Assembly: GCA_036897095.1 (NCBI GenBank)
Contig: JAYMSP010002377.1
Span: forward strand, 1-24,683
Direction of reading: 5' to 3'
Source: Plantago elongata
Taxonomy: Eukaryota; Streptophyta; Magnoliopsida; Lamiales; Plantaginaceae
DNA length: 24,683 bases
Part shown: piece by piece, positions 1 to 10,560 of the stretch
Position numbering within the stretch: the stretch's first letter is position 1
Layout of the letters: each line of letters opens with the position of its first letter
Made by a program: the position numbers and the translations under genes
The notes under the pieces: generated by a model
Database searches by the model: none
Seen by the model: the letters and a program-made list of their open reading frames with translations, nothing else
Told to the model about the DNA's origin: nothing

Positions 1-210
1 ATGTTAGTGGTTTGAACTGAAGCAACGGCTTAGTTCATGAGCTAGTAGCTAAGTTTGTAGTGGCTTACTTTCTAGTAGCAAGCAAGAAGTTTTTCAGGAT
101 ATCTGGTTCTCTTTACGTATATTATTATTTTTATCTAGTGTCTCCATTTTGCTTTCCATGTTTCTTTTATGAGTTCATGGAACTTCCAGTTCTCATTCTT
201 GTGTTAACTC

Positions 211-393
211 AGGCTCTCCAGGATACGGAGGTCGTATGGTATTCAAGAAATCTTCATCTTCAACTACATATCGGACTGCCACATCTATGTGTAGGTAGTA
301 TAAACAAGGCTGGCGGATTTGATGAGTACATGCTGAAGACTCACTGTATGCCAAAAGATGGACCGCGATTCATTCGAACAAAAAGATGGATGA
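211..393 (+). pseudogene. Remnant of a mitochondrial ribosomal protein bL28 gene
   Basis: Three short stretches in different frames line up, in the right order, with the conserved core of plant mitochondrial bL28, a large-subunit ribosomal protein. From about 223 one frame reads IRRSYGIQE then FNYISDCHIYV and hits TAG; the family reads roughly RRxWKPNVQE then FSYIxDxHIxV. From 299 another frame reads INKAGGFDEYMLKT, matching the family IDKAGGIDEYLLKT. From 352 a third frame reads QKMDRDSFEQKDG and stops at 391, where the family has HKMDTEMG. The residues between the first two pieces appear deleted. An AG acceptor-like site precedes the homology at about 212. The in-frame stop and two frame changes make a functional exon unlikely. 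The family comparison is from memory; the order of three independent matches is the main support. Confidence 0.5.
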
Positions 394-954
394 GATTTAT
401 TGGCATGGGATGTTACCTGGGCTGGAGGCATAGTTATGTTGAGCTGTCTACCAAGAGACTCAATCTCTTCATCTTGTCTCTTATTATATTTTTGTCAAAA
501 TGTCCCATTTAAATTATGATCTTAGTTATGCACTGTAATTTCAAGCTTATGAAATACTACATTTGTTACCTATTGGATTGTAGAAAAGCAAATTTTTTCG
601 TAACGATGTTTCTTTATTTTCGGGTAAGTAATGTCTATTTTTTTTTTTGTAAGACAGTAGCATTTGTAACTGGACAATAGTCCCATTCGAATTCCGATGT
701 GAACGTGACTTGTTTATATGTGACGGAAGATATGGACTTAACAACAAAGTACTACTCCAAATGATGCCTAATAAACAAACCTCCACGATTAAAAATCTAA
801 TTGAAACCGAACTAGAAATTTCGACCTGTTTCAGTTTTAGTTTTAGGGTTCAACTTTTAATATTAAGGATGTATCAATTTTAACTTGTAAAATTTTAAAT
901 AAAAAATATTTTCGTAGTTCATTTAATGTTTTTCATAATTTATTTTATAATTTA
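394..954. other. AT-rich spacer without recognisable gene
   Basis: Between the bL28 remnant and the small MITE I see only AT-rich sequence with T-runs (for example near 640-650). The open frames here are short and show no family motif on either strand. Confidence 0.5.
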
Positions 955-1015
955 TACTTCCTTTGTCTTAATAAATTTCATATAATTTTTTTTTTTTTTT
1001 GCATGGGACGGAGTA
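955..1015. mobile_element. Very short Stowaway-like MITE remnant
   Basis: The stretch starts TACTTCCTTTGTCTTAATAA and ends GGGACGGAGTA. These match the two ends of plant Stowaway (Tc1/mariner-type) MITEs, typically TACTCCCTCCGTCCCA and its reverse complement, with TA dinucleotides as target duplication at 955-956 and 1014-1015. Only about 57 bases lie between, including a run of about 14 T. It is therefore internally deleted and non-autonomous. The left end is more diverged than the right. Confidence 0.55.
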
Positions 1016-1172
1016 TGAAATTGAAGCTGGAAATAATCAGGTTTGGACTGCGGAGCAAAAATTGAATCGGGAACTGTGAACTCAAATCCTCAATCAACCT
1101 TGTTTCATCGACATGCGTAATAGATACGGTTAGAAGAATTTCGTAATTTAATTTTGTTGCTATTGCTTATTC

Positions 1173-1640
1173 TTATACTATAGAACCCACCCGCCAACAT
1201 ACACCTTTTCTAACCATTTCTAGAGATCCACAAATACTCCTTCCAAGTAAAAGACGTATTAGTACTAGCCACAACATCAAAAATATTACAATGAGGAAAA
1301 TATTTACCTTCATCACGCAGCTGAATAAAGAACAAGGGTAGTGAATGATTCGCCATACTTGTTTTCCCAATAAAGCTGAATTGAAAGAGCGAAGATAACG
1401 AAAGCCCATATCCCATCTCGTTTACTACGACAAAGAACATCCCAGCCGACCCAATGAATTGTATTCTTCTTGCCCTCCCCTCTCCAAAAATTTGAAATAA
1501 GAGACTCAATTTTCTTTAAAAGAAAATCACGTAAAATTACTCATAACATACGTAGGAATGGATTGAAGAACATATTTAAGAAGAACCTCTTTTTCCCATG
1601 TAGGCTACGACTTCTCATTGAAACCCAAAGTTTTAAACCA
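1173..1640 (-). mobile_element. Decayed LINE (L1-type) reverse-transcriptase C-terminal fragment
   Basis: Read on the minus strand, successive pieces match the region after the RT core of plant L1-type non-LTR retrotransposons. At about 1600 one frame gives WEKEVLLKYVLQSIPTYVMS (family: AGKEVLIKAVLQAIPTYAMS). At about 1480-1410 it gives KKNTIHWVGWDVLCRSKRDG. At 1409 the frame changes to MGFRYLRSFNSALLGKQVWR. It then changes again to GKYFPHCNIFDVV and TNTSFTWKEYLW, and finally back to RKGVCWRVG, stopping at 1173. There are at least three frameshifts and one internal stop (just before WEKEV), so the copy is dead. No ORF1, endonuclease or poly-A tail is recognisable, so it is a truncated internal piece. 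It lies about 315 bases upstream of the B3 gene in the opposite orientation. Confidence 0.85.
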
Positions 1641-1955
1641 CACCCTTTTCCGTAACCAACCAAACACCTCTTTAATAGACATATTCATTTCCATCGAAAC
1701 ACCCTACACATTGAATTTGAATAATATAATCTATTCATATATATATATAACTAAGCAATTATTGATTCAGTAATTGGAAGATTAATCATCATGAGAACAT
1801 CTACTCTACTCTGGAACAGAGAAATAGAGAAACAACACGCCAAGTAAAAATCATGAATTATCATCATTAACTTCATTTCTCAAGAACCTCTTAAACACTA
1901 CCAGTATTGCATTTTTCTTTCTTCCTCTAATCCATTCACACCCTATAGTAAGAAA
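1641..1955 (+). promoter_or_regulatory. Upstream region of the B3 gene with TATA-like run
   Basis: This is the short space between the LINE fragment and the B3 start codon. It contains an alternating TA run at about 1737-1750, roughly 205 bases before the ATG, which is the best TATA-box candidate. A run of T/C-rich sequence lies at 1915-1930, as in many plant leaders. No further element is claimed. Confidence 0.3.
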
Positions 1956-3378
1956 ATGGACAAAAAACACTCACCTTCTAATCTCTCACAGGGTGCAAAA
2001 TTTTTCAAGATTGTTGTCAATCCTCAAGAAGATAAGCTTGTAAGTATAACATACTACTATATCACTAGTTTAGTACTTCTACTATTTCAAATTCATGGTA
2101 TATTTGGTTCTTTTTTACTTTCTCAGAAGTTTAAGTACATGTTATATTGTACATATAAGATTAGGATTATTCAAGGTCAGGGAAGCTAAACCTAGAATTA
2201 CTGAAAATATTCATATAAATTTTGTTAGTGGGCGCAAACACCCAACATGCCCCCTCTTGGCTCCGATCCTGCGCATAGGCTATGTGTGTTTGCAAGTTCA
2301 TTTTTTTTCTTCAGTTTTCCTACCATGCAAGGTTCAAATGATGACCATATATATTCATTAGCCTGTTGAAAGTTTACTTCGTTATTTTATCATTTCATCA
2401 ATGTTCCTTATCGATCAGGGTATGTTTGTGATCTTGAGTGTATTTTACAGAGAATTCCGACAGGTTTTATGCGAAAGCATGGTCAGAAACTGGCTGATAG
2501 TGTTACCCTCAGGGCTCCTAATGGAACAGTAAGACAAGTAGATTTGGTTCAACTTGATGGTGAAACATGGTTGTATAATGGATGGGAGAAATTCAAAGAC
2601 TATTATGGTATACAATTTGGTCACTTGCTCGTGTTCGAGTATGATGGAGAATCACATTTTGATGTTTTCATATTTGACATGACTGCATTGGAGATTGAAT
2701 ATCCTCTTGCTGCTGCTGGTGAAGATGATCAAGTGTCAGAAATGGAGGTGGTCCAGGTGGATGAATCGGAATCAGCTGACTCTGCTGGAATCTTGAATAA
2801 GGCCGTTCGGAGAAGTATAACATTCACAGTTTCATTTGTGCAGACATATAACGTAAATTTTATTCGCTTCTGTTTGAACTGTTGGATTGTTGTACGTTGT
2901 AGGTAAACGTAAGGGAGTCAAAGGACAAATCTCCAAGAAAAAAGCAACTATGACTATGGATATGGAAACAAATGCAGCTTATCAAAGGGCAACAGCGTTC
3001 AAGCCAAACAATCCGTTCTTCATTTTTCTCCTACAACCATCTTATATTACTTATGGATATAGTTCGGTAAGTTAATTATCATCAGAGTTGGTGATATGTA
3101 CTCAATTCTATTGCATTGCTGTGAGATCATTCATTTTGCAGATTCCAGTGGCTTTTGCAAGGAAACATTTACCTGAACCGAAGAACCAGTTAAGGCTTCA
3201 CGTTCAGAAAAAGGGAACATGGACTGTGAATTGCTTTGTGGTGCCAGGCAAAGCTAGGATGAGGAACGGGTGGTCGAAATTTGTTAGGGAGAATGCTCTC
3301 AAAGCAGGTGATGTATGTGTGTGTGAAGTGAACAAGCGTGATAAGCTGTTATGGAATGTCACCATCTTTCGCAGTTGA
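1956..3378 (+). CDS. REM/VRN1-like transcription factor with two B3 DNA-binding domains
   Basis: Predicted exons 1956-2039, 2451-2814, 2903-3066 and 3142-3378 join in phase to 282 residues. The first B3 domain spans about residues 13-113: FFKIV, then RIPTGFMRKHGQ, the GW..F motif (NGWEKFKDYYGI), GHLLVFEYDG and FDVFIFD. An acidic Ser/Glu linker (about 114-145) and a Lys-rich patch (KRKGVKGQISKKK, about 151-163) follow; the patch could be a nuclear signal. The second B3 domain starts at about 186 (NPFFIFLL), continues IPVAFARKHL, NGWSKFVREN and GDVCVCEV, and ends at the stop. In both domains an intron falls in phase 0 just before the [R/I]IP segment, a good sign that the model is right. Such proteins bind DNA in the nucleus; VRN1-like members act in flowering and repression, but a target cannot be inferred. 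The intron 2 donor (AGAA|GTATAAC) is weak. The gene converges with PLD-beta. Confidence 0.85.
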
Positions 3379-3785
3379 AAATCCTTTTGATCAATGTATT
3401 TTGCATTAAAAGTCTCTGATAGACAGACAACCAGATGTTAGTTTCGTGCGAATTTTACATTTTGAAACACGAACAAGTACTGAAAGTCTCTGTTTTGTGA
3501 TACGTGACTCTGGCATTTGCCCTATCACTGCGTGCAATTAGTCGGCCGAGCAGTAGAGCCCTTTGTTGTTTATAAGTGCCTAGACAGATTGTTTCAAGCA
3601 AAACTACACAAGTCATTTTATAAAGTTTTGATCTTGGTTTACAATATACACTGAGCAAGTCAATATGTATTGAATAAAACAAATAAAGAATGTTATCATT
3701 CAGAATCCCAAAATGTCATCACTCAATTGAACTATATACAGTATTCGATGACGACGATTTTCTGATCCAGTTGACAGGCAGGAAA
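3379..3785. other. Convergent 3' ends of the B3 and PLD-beta genes
   Basis: This 407-base gap lies between two stop codons that face each other. On the plus strand, two AATAAA hexamers at 3673-3678 and 3682-3687 could end the B3 transcript about 300 bases after its stop. If so, that tail would run close to the 3' UTR of the minus-strand PLD gene. I see no other gene. Confidence 0.45.
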
Positions 3786-6700
3786 CTAGATGGTGAGATT
3801 TTCCTGGATGGCAAGGAATGAACCAACTATGCTACCACCAACATCTGGAAACGTCTCACATCCAGGGAGGGGCTTTACTTTGCCTTGCCGATCAACCTCA
3901 ACTGGGTACTTCAGAAGATGACCCCTCATTTCTGATACATCATTGGACGCGTACTGGTTCCAGTTAGTCTCTCCCATTGTTCTAACACGCCTCACACACT
4001 CCACAGACTCTGGACGAGTAAAGCAGTCCTCCACAACACCAATATGCTCTGCCCATAGAGACATTCTGTATCCGTATATCTGTAAACAAATCAACAAACC
4101 ACATTAAGAACGGAATATTTTGCTTATTCTCCACAAAATGTGAAAAAGAAAATAGATTCACTTAGTGAAGTTTGCATAGAAAACCTTTATGGCAACAAAG
4201 AAATTAACTAGCATTTTGTTAGATCCAGAGTAATGGAGGCTAACTATAACTTTATAATCTGTTAGTTAATTTTTCCCAAGTCTTCTTCAAGCATATACAG
4301 TATGGATGTGTCTTATGTCAAATATAAGAACTGAATATTTTCTTTCTAACAATTACCTGTCCATGTGGACTCGAATGTCTTCTTGCCCATGTGTAAGTAG
4401 GCTGATAACAGCCCATGGCAATTTCCGTGTCTCTAGTACCCTCCATGGATCTCTGGTTAATATTCGCAGAACCCATTATCAAGTACTCATCATCCACTAT
4501 CATGCCTTTGGAATGAACATAAATCATAAATCTCCTGCTTTTCCGACTGAGTCCCTGAAAAAGATATGGTCATTAAGAGTTAAGTAAATGTATTGCGTGT
4601 AAATAGGTCAAAGGCCACACACAGAAACTAATGCAGAATTGAATACCTGAGGAGTATTTGCTTGCGTAGGACTGTCAGATGATTCATGGGCATCGAAAGC
4701 TTCTCGGTTTCCAAGACAATAGAAGTTCAAGAAATCTTGTGGTGAATACGCATCTTCAAGGCCAACCTCCACTAGAGCTTTATGTATTGTTTCGTACATC
4801 ATTTGCATTGTTTTATGCTGGAGAAAAGAAATAGAATAAACACCCAAATGAACTCATGTTTAAGCACACAATAACTAAACACCATTTTTTTTGTAATCTG
4901 TATATTGTTCATTTGTTTGCTACCTGCCAAAACAAGATCCTCTGTGTTGCAGCCCCCGTTGGGTTACCTTCTGGCCACATTGGGATGACGATGTAAGCAG
5001 CAAATCTTTCGTTCGCTCTGATCTTTTCGGCAATTTTCAGTGCGATCTCCATTGGTATTAAATTATTAGCACCTGCAGGGGATCAAGTCGCATTAATTAG
5101 CTCAAGCAATAATATATACACGAGTTTTGAGGTAAATTTGCCTCATACAGTTAGGCCAACTATAAGAAAATACCCCTGGTTCGTAGTGTTTAGTCTTAGT
5201 AAGTAATAACTGGAAAGAACAAACTTTAAGTATAAGCATTCAATAGATAATACCAATATGCATAATTCTTCTGACTTTTACTTTACCAATTTTACCTTCA
5301 GAATTGGGCGAGCAAAATGAGCAGCTCCAATAATGAAACCAACAATTAAGATTTATAAAATTTATGAATTATAATACAAACAGAGTAATGTCTTACCAAC
5401 GTCCCTGTATTGATTCCAGTTGTAAGAGGATCCAATGAAGTACTGGTTCTCAATATAAATGAAATGTTGTGCAGAGCGAATGGCCTTCACATATGCTGCA
5501 TGTATGCTCATATCGATAAGGACGTTCTTCCCACAAACCAAGTTCTGTTCAACACAACAATTTCGTTCCATAAGATTATACACATGTACCAAAGCATATG
5601 CCACAAAGCATATAGTTCTTAACTTACCCGCTTTGTACCATCTTTAGGATCTTTTGGGAAGCCTTTAACTGAATTTGAATCGATGGAACGAAATATCTAT
5701 ATTGGGACAAAGGCAGCATGATCATCAGCCACACTAGTGCAATATAGACAATAAAATCTTAACAGTCTAAAGAAATCAGCCGAGACAGTTACCTGTACAT
5801 GCCAGCCTTCAGGATCTTCATCACTCACACAAGGTGCATCAGATAGACCCAATATTTCAGGCATTCTTTCAATTCGGAGCAAAGCATCATCGTATGACAT
5901 CTTTAATTTTTTAATTCCCTGGGGCTTTGCAGCCTTCATCCAGCGCTCTTCAAAGTTTGTCAACACATCATATGCTGCTGGACCATCAATTCTAGAGTGC
6001 AAGTCATGCCATGGTTCTCTTGGACAGCCAGTAGTGCTACCCTGTTAAGGTAATGATTAAAATTAAAAAGTAGACAAAAGGACAGTTTCCGTAAATGTCT
6101 CACTATAACTAAGGGGCTGATTGGCGTGCGACTTAAATCCCCCAATTTAAATGCCTGAATAGTGAACGGAATTGTAGTGGGATTGTTAAAATTGTGTTTG
6201 GTATAGAATTGTAATTGGATAGTGTATTATAGGTTTGTTATATAGGTAGAGAAAAATGTTGCTACTGTAGAGGCATTTCGATCTTCGGCAATTAAATGCC
6301 ATAACAAACACAAAATCCCCGAGTAGCATCCAAACGGGCATTTGGATGCTACTCCAAAATTATGTTAAAGTTCAATTATAACTAAGCTTGAAGTTTTATT
6401 ATAACTAAGCAACATTGAACATTGTGAAAAGGAAGACACCATCAGAACACATAATTTCAATAGTTTAGAACACGCTTGAGTAGCAAAACTTGCAGTCTTC
6501 ATAGGCAACGACTGAAGTGAGTACAAAAGGACTTACTGTGTAAGTCGGGTTGTGATAGTCATCCGAGTGCAGAGTCTGTAGCGATCTAAATATAGGATGC
6601 TGAGGATTATCATATCTTCCGTCACATAAGTCAAGTCCTCCTACAAAAGCCATTATTCTTCTTCTGTTATTGCCAGCATCAGCATCCACTATCACGGTTT

Positions 6701-9700
6701 TCTGGTGGTGGGTATAAATGACACCAACTTCCTATAAATTGAAGGTTAAGATATCAAAATGACATAATTCATCAAATGTTTTGAAACACTGTACGTAGAT
6801 GACACTACAATGTTGCAAACATAGACGCCAAGCATGCTTAGAATGCAAAAATCTAACCACCAACTAAATGTTAAAGCCAGATAACAGAATATTTTTTACA
6901 TTGTTCTGTATAATGGCATTGTATTAAAGTTAAACTCATAGAGAAAATATTCTTTTCAAGGGCTACCACAGCTAGTGCAGAATTGAGGACATGACAGCAT
7001 TCTGATAACCAAATGTCATTGTATACACTCATTACTTGTAGTGAACAATTTGATCAAGTGATAGTCAGAGGACTTCAACTAGTGATCAAATTTTATGATA
7101 TTGACTGTAAACCCTGTTCTGAGGTTGTTAATGCAGATTTATATTTACCATGGCCGTTATGAATCAGCACCACTTGACAGCACAACAAAATAGCCAGAAC
7201 AAAGTTGGTAAACATGTAAACCATAATACAACTAACAAAAAAAGGAACTCAGATTAGATTTTGAATTCTTCCCAAAAAAAAAAAAACAGTAATACTACTA
7301 ACAAGTAACAGAAGAAAAGGAACTCAGATGAAAACGAAGTCATTAAGCAACAACTAGATAAATGCAAAACCTGTGCATAATTCCCAATCACCACGTGTAT
7401 AATCTGAAAATTGCTAGGAAACAGGCCTTATTCGCTTCCTCATCGAAAGCTGTACATCCGCACATGCAACCAAGCTTCTGTATTTTAAGAGTTACAGTAG
7501 ATCTACGCAATGCATTACAACAAACTTTCTAAATGATATAAAAGTTATGTAAGTAATCTTTCATCAGTGAAATACACCCCTGCTGTACATTTAGTAATGA
7601 GGAGGATATGCATGACGTATCCTCTTACAAAACTACAGATTATGGGGGTTATTAAAATTGGCACCATTGCAAAACAGAACATGCAGACAGCATCACCAAT
7701 ACCAAGTTTTAATATTTCTAAGAATATGAAATAGTATCTTGAGAAAAGATAAACAAAAAAATATAAAGCAGCAAGTAATTGTGCATTGTGTTAAGAACAA
7801 CAATACGAACAAACTGAACATGAAACAAGGGAAGAAAGAATAAATAAAAAATGAAAAGGGACCAATACAAAGTCATACCCTCTGCTTCATCCAGCTGTGA
7901 CGCTTTCCAGCAACTCGAGGACATAGAAGTACTTGAACAGAAGAGTGTTTGAAATACCGACGGGTTTCTTCATCATGAGTTGCCATGACACCATCCTAAA
8001 TGTGTCATGTTAGCATAAAGAAAATGTAAGGAGCCCAGGTTACTCCAGTACAAGTATCACAAATAACAGGGATTTAGAAATCAAAATATATGATGCATAT
8101 CAAGAACTTACAGTTTTGTATCCTAATATGCTCCTGGATGTAGGGTCATCCCACACTAGAAGCAGGACCCTCACTCCTTCCTGAGACTTTGACTTCAAAA
8201 GTTCACCTAAAGTGTACTCAGAGAGCGAACTATCATCCCTAATAAGTCTGACTTTGTGCCACACTGACCACCCAGTAATATAGATTAACCGTCGAGCATG
8301 TCGTATTGCGTCAAATATATCGCACCAGCATTTACCATGCATGTATTGTGTCCCATTATCGAGCATCATGCTCGGGAGGAATCCATCAGGTACATGTGCA
8401 TCTTGATATAAAGTAACTGTTCCACCTTTCCTAAGGGGAAAATATGTTCCTGGAACTCCGATATAATCAGGGCCTGCACCAACTCCCTGATGGTATACAC
8501 TCAATTGTTCAATCGGAGTATACTGAATAGATAGGCTTAAGACAGCTCCAGCTTTGCAGGGTTTGCCACTAGGATTAAGAATCGGAAAAAAACCCTCCAC
8601 TTTTCCTCCTCCGTATATATGCTCGCATGGAATTGAGACGGTTCCTATTTGCTGTGATCCAACTACGTCATTATCCTTCACCACAAAATGCAATTCGGAA
8701 TCATAATGAGCCACCGGAATGACAAAATTTTGCATCCAAACAGGATTTTCATTGTTAGATAAAACAAAAGTCCTTCCAAGTGTGGCACCTGCTGTCATTA
8801 TAGTGACATAGGGATCACTAGTGATCTTACGGTTTATCTGCCCTTCAATTTTGCTGCTCACATTTCCTGGTAATTTGTTGAACATATCTCCTATTGTTTT
8901 GTGAAACATATCCATGTTTGGTAAATTCTTTGCCTCGTTTACCCAAACATCCAAGTTTCCATGTAAGAGCAAATACTTCAATGAAGTTCTAGCAGGCGAT
9001 ATCGGAATGAGCTGCATATTCGTCTTACCGTGTGGATTTGGTGAAGCAGGTAATGAAGTTTCATGCCTTCCCACAGAAGACGTCTCCCAACTCGAAAAAG
9101 AGGTATTAGGATACCCATATATGGTCCCAGCACCGTCAATTTTATTAGTCATTGGCAAAGGCCCCGAGTGAAACTTCTGAGGAGGGATAGCCACTGATGT
9201 GGGGGCCGGAGGGGAAGCAGGAGCAGATGGCCTGTTGTCAGACAAACGCATATTCCCCAATTGATCATCAATTGGTGGATAAAGTGGAGGGTAACTGGCA
9301 GTACTAACATTTGTCCCATCATATCTTGATCCAGTATCACCACCAACAGATGAAAAACTATCTTGATAACGGTGGTGAGAATAGTAATCAGTTGTCGGTT
9401 GAGGAGGAACATCGGACTGACTATCCAGTTCATGCAATCTACCAGATTGCATATGGTGAAGGAGAGGAGCCGAAGCTTGCTGGTTAGTAGAAGGATAGAT
9501 ATCAGACTGATTATCCGGAGGATGCAATCTACCAGACTGCTGATGGTGCATGTGAGGGGCAGAAACCTCTGAATGGTTATCAGGCGATAATCTACCAGAC
9601 GACTGATGGTGGAGGTGAGGGCTTGAATTATGCTGGAAACTACCAAAAGACTGAAGGCTAGGAGAACTATGATGGTGATTATGGTGATACGGAGATGGTT

Positions 9701-9986
9701 GCGGAGGACCAGGATATGAAGGATATTGGTAAGGAGTAGTATGTCCACTAGTATAGTCTACAGGGGGTGGATGACCAGTAGGCGATGGACTAGGATACGA
9801 ATAATTCGGTGGACCGGCAGGGTAAGGGGCGGGATACGGAGAATACTGCTGTGGTGGCGGTGGATAACCGTACGGAGCTGAACTCGGAGGGGGATACTGA
9901 GTGGGAGGAGTTGGGCCATAAGGGTAGGGATAGGGGGCAGCATTGTAAGGGTATGGTGATGGAGGGTAATTGTTATTATGGTCCAT
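3786..9986 (-). CDS. PLDBETA1: Phospholipase D beta (C2-type PLD)
   Basis: This C2-type phospholipase D cleaves phospholipids to phosphatidic acid at membranes; beta forms need calcium and PIP2. Predicted exons in transcription order are 9986-8112, 7995-7879, 6731-6537, 6041-5793, 5696-5628, 5544-5397, 5072-4924, 4817-4647, 4554-4357 and 4079-3786. All have GT-AG borders and matching phases and give 1154 residues. A Pro/Tyr-rich stretch (about 5-100) and a His-rich stretch with three SGRL repeats (about 120-195) are the beta-type N-terminal extension. The C2 domain covers about 340-495. The two catalytic HxKxxxxD motifs are HQKTVIVD (H673) and HSKGMIVD (H1005), and the PLD core IYIENQYF lies between them. 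A cluster of basic residues (RKSRR, 995-999) precedes the second motif, where PIP2 contact is expected. The start is the ATG at 9986, since the frame upstream only offers GTG. Ten exons fits what I recall of PLD-beta genes. Alpha forms lack this N-terminus; gamma is the nearest alternative. Confidence 0.93.
6113..6354. mobile_element. MITE-like insert in PLD-beta intron 3
   Basis: The block starts GGGGCTGATTGGCGTGCGAC and contains GTAGCATCCAAACGGGC near its right end. Reverse-complementing the left end gives GTCGCACGCCAATCAGCCCC, which pairs imperfectly with that right segment. This is the layout of PIF/Harbinger-type MITEs with GGGGCTG-like ends. Inside is a second pair, GGCATTT (6272) and AAATGCC (6294). 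The base texture differs from the flanking intron. A TAA sits just left of the GGGG, but a matching right-hand duplication is not clear, so the family call is tentative. Confidence 0.45.
6321..6354. repeat. Perfect 14-bp inverted repeat (hairpin)
   Basis: GAGTAGCATCCAAA (6321-6334) is followed by the six-base loop CGGGCA and then its exact reverse complement TTTGGATGCTACTC (6341-6354). It lies in PLD-beta intron 3 at the right end of the MITE-like block. It may be a terminal repeat of one element copied next to another. Confidence 0.85.
6732..7878 (-). other. Long second intron of PLD-beta
   Basis: This 1147-base intron separates the exon ending KRHSWMKQR from the one starting [11 protein letters not shown]. 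Reading both strands I see A/T-rich sequence with a run of 12 A at about 7275-7286 and no coding or transposon motif. It is the longest intron of the gene. Confidence 0.6.
9411..9620 (-). repeat. Three degenerate HHxxSGRL repeats coded in PLD-beta exon 1
   Basis: On the minus strand the frame codes [20 protein letters not shown], then [17 protein letters not shown], then [18 protein letters not shown]. The unit is about 20-30 residues long and the nucleotide copies remain visibly alike (GGTAGATT cores on the plus strand). It reflects tandem expansion inside the disordered N-terminal region, between the Pro/Tyr-rich tract and the C2 domain. Confidence 0.85.
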
Positions 9987-10560
9987 TTGAATCACTCGCT
10001 AGCTCCTTTCCACAAGCATAAAGATCGCAACTTTGATCATTCAAAACCTCAAAACACTCCTAAATGAAAAACCAATCCTGAAGATCGCAACTTTGATCAT
10101 TCGAAAGCTCAAAACACTCCTAAATGAGAAACCAATCAATGCTCCTAGATGAGAATCCAAGAAATGTACTTGCTAAACAGAATTAAGAACTAACAAACCA
10201 ATGAATGATCCAGATACATAGCAATATTCTGCAAGATTGAGCTGAAACAGACAAGAAAAAATTGGGATTCAATATCTTCCAAGAAGAATTCAAGAACATT
10301 GAAGAAAATGAGGAAAGGACATACCTTTACAAATTTGGATCCTTGAAACAAATTTTGTAGCAGCAACAAGAAAGACAGAAGCAAGAATGATGATGCGTTG
10401 TTGTTTATAGAAATAGGGAGTAATCTTGAATTGGAAGAAAACGAAGATTTTTGAGAAATTTCCAAGAAAAATTGTCGGATTTTAGGATTCAGATTTCTTA
10501 AGCAAGAACGATGATGCGTTGCTGTTTCAGGTTTCACGATTTGGAATTTGGTGATGATGA
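9987..10560 (-). promoter_or_regulatory. PLD-beta leader and proximal upstream region, possible leader intron
   Basis: This is the sequence upstream of the PLD ATG on the minus strand. A good donor (AAAG|GTATGT) lies at 10324-10323. Several AG sites occur between 10007 and 9993, so a leader intron of about 310 bases is plausible; which acceptor is used is unclear. A minus-strand open stretch at 10190-10537 is Ser/Leu/Phe-rich, starts at GTG rather than ATG and looks like T-rich leader, not a gene. Confidence 0.35.
10021..10140. repeat. 60-bp tandem duplication in the PLD-beta leader
   Basis: Two adjacent 60-base units (10021-10080 and 10081-10140) both start AAGATCGCAACTTTGATCAT and share AAAACACTCCTAAATGA. 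They differ at only about six positions, mostly at the end. A partial third copy (GCTCCTAGATGAGAATCCAA) follows at 10141. The repeat falls inside the proposed leader intron. Confidence 0.9.

Noticed and set aside
60..512. A 150-residue open frame on the plus strand as an intact protein gene
   Set aside because: It starts at a non-ATG codon and its first half has no motif. Only a short piece (INKAGGFDEYMLKT) is bL28-like, with the rest of that homology in other frames.
9149..9748. A 199-residue open frame on the minus strand in another frame
   Set aside because: It is an out-of-frame shadow of PLD-beta exon 1, produced by the repetitive Pro/His coding sequence.
10190..10537. A 115-residue minus-strand frame upstream of PLD-beta as a separate gene or upstream ORF
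   Set aside because: It begins with GTG, not ATG, is Leu/Phe/Ser-rich low-complexity sequence, and crosses the proposed leader splice donor.
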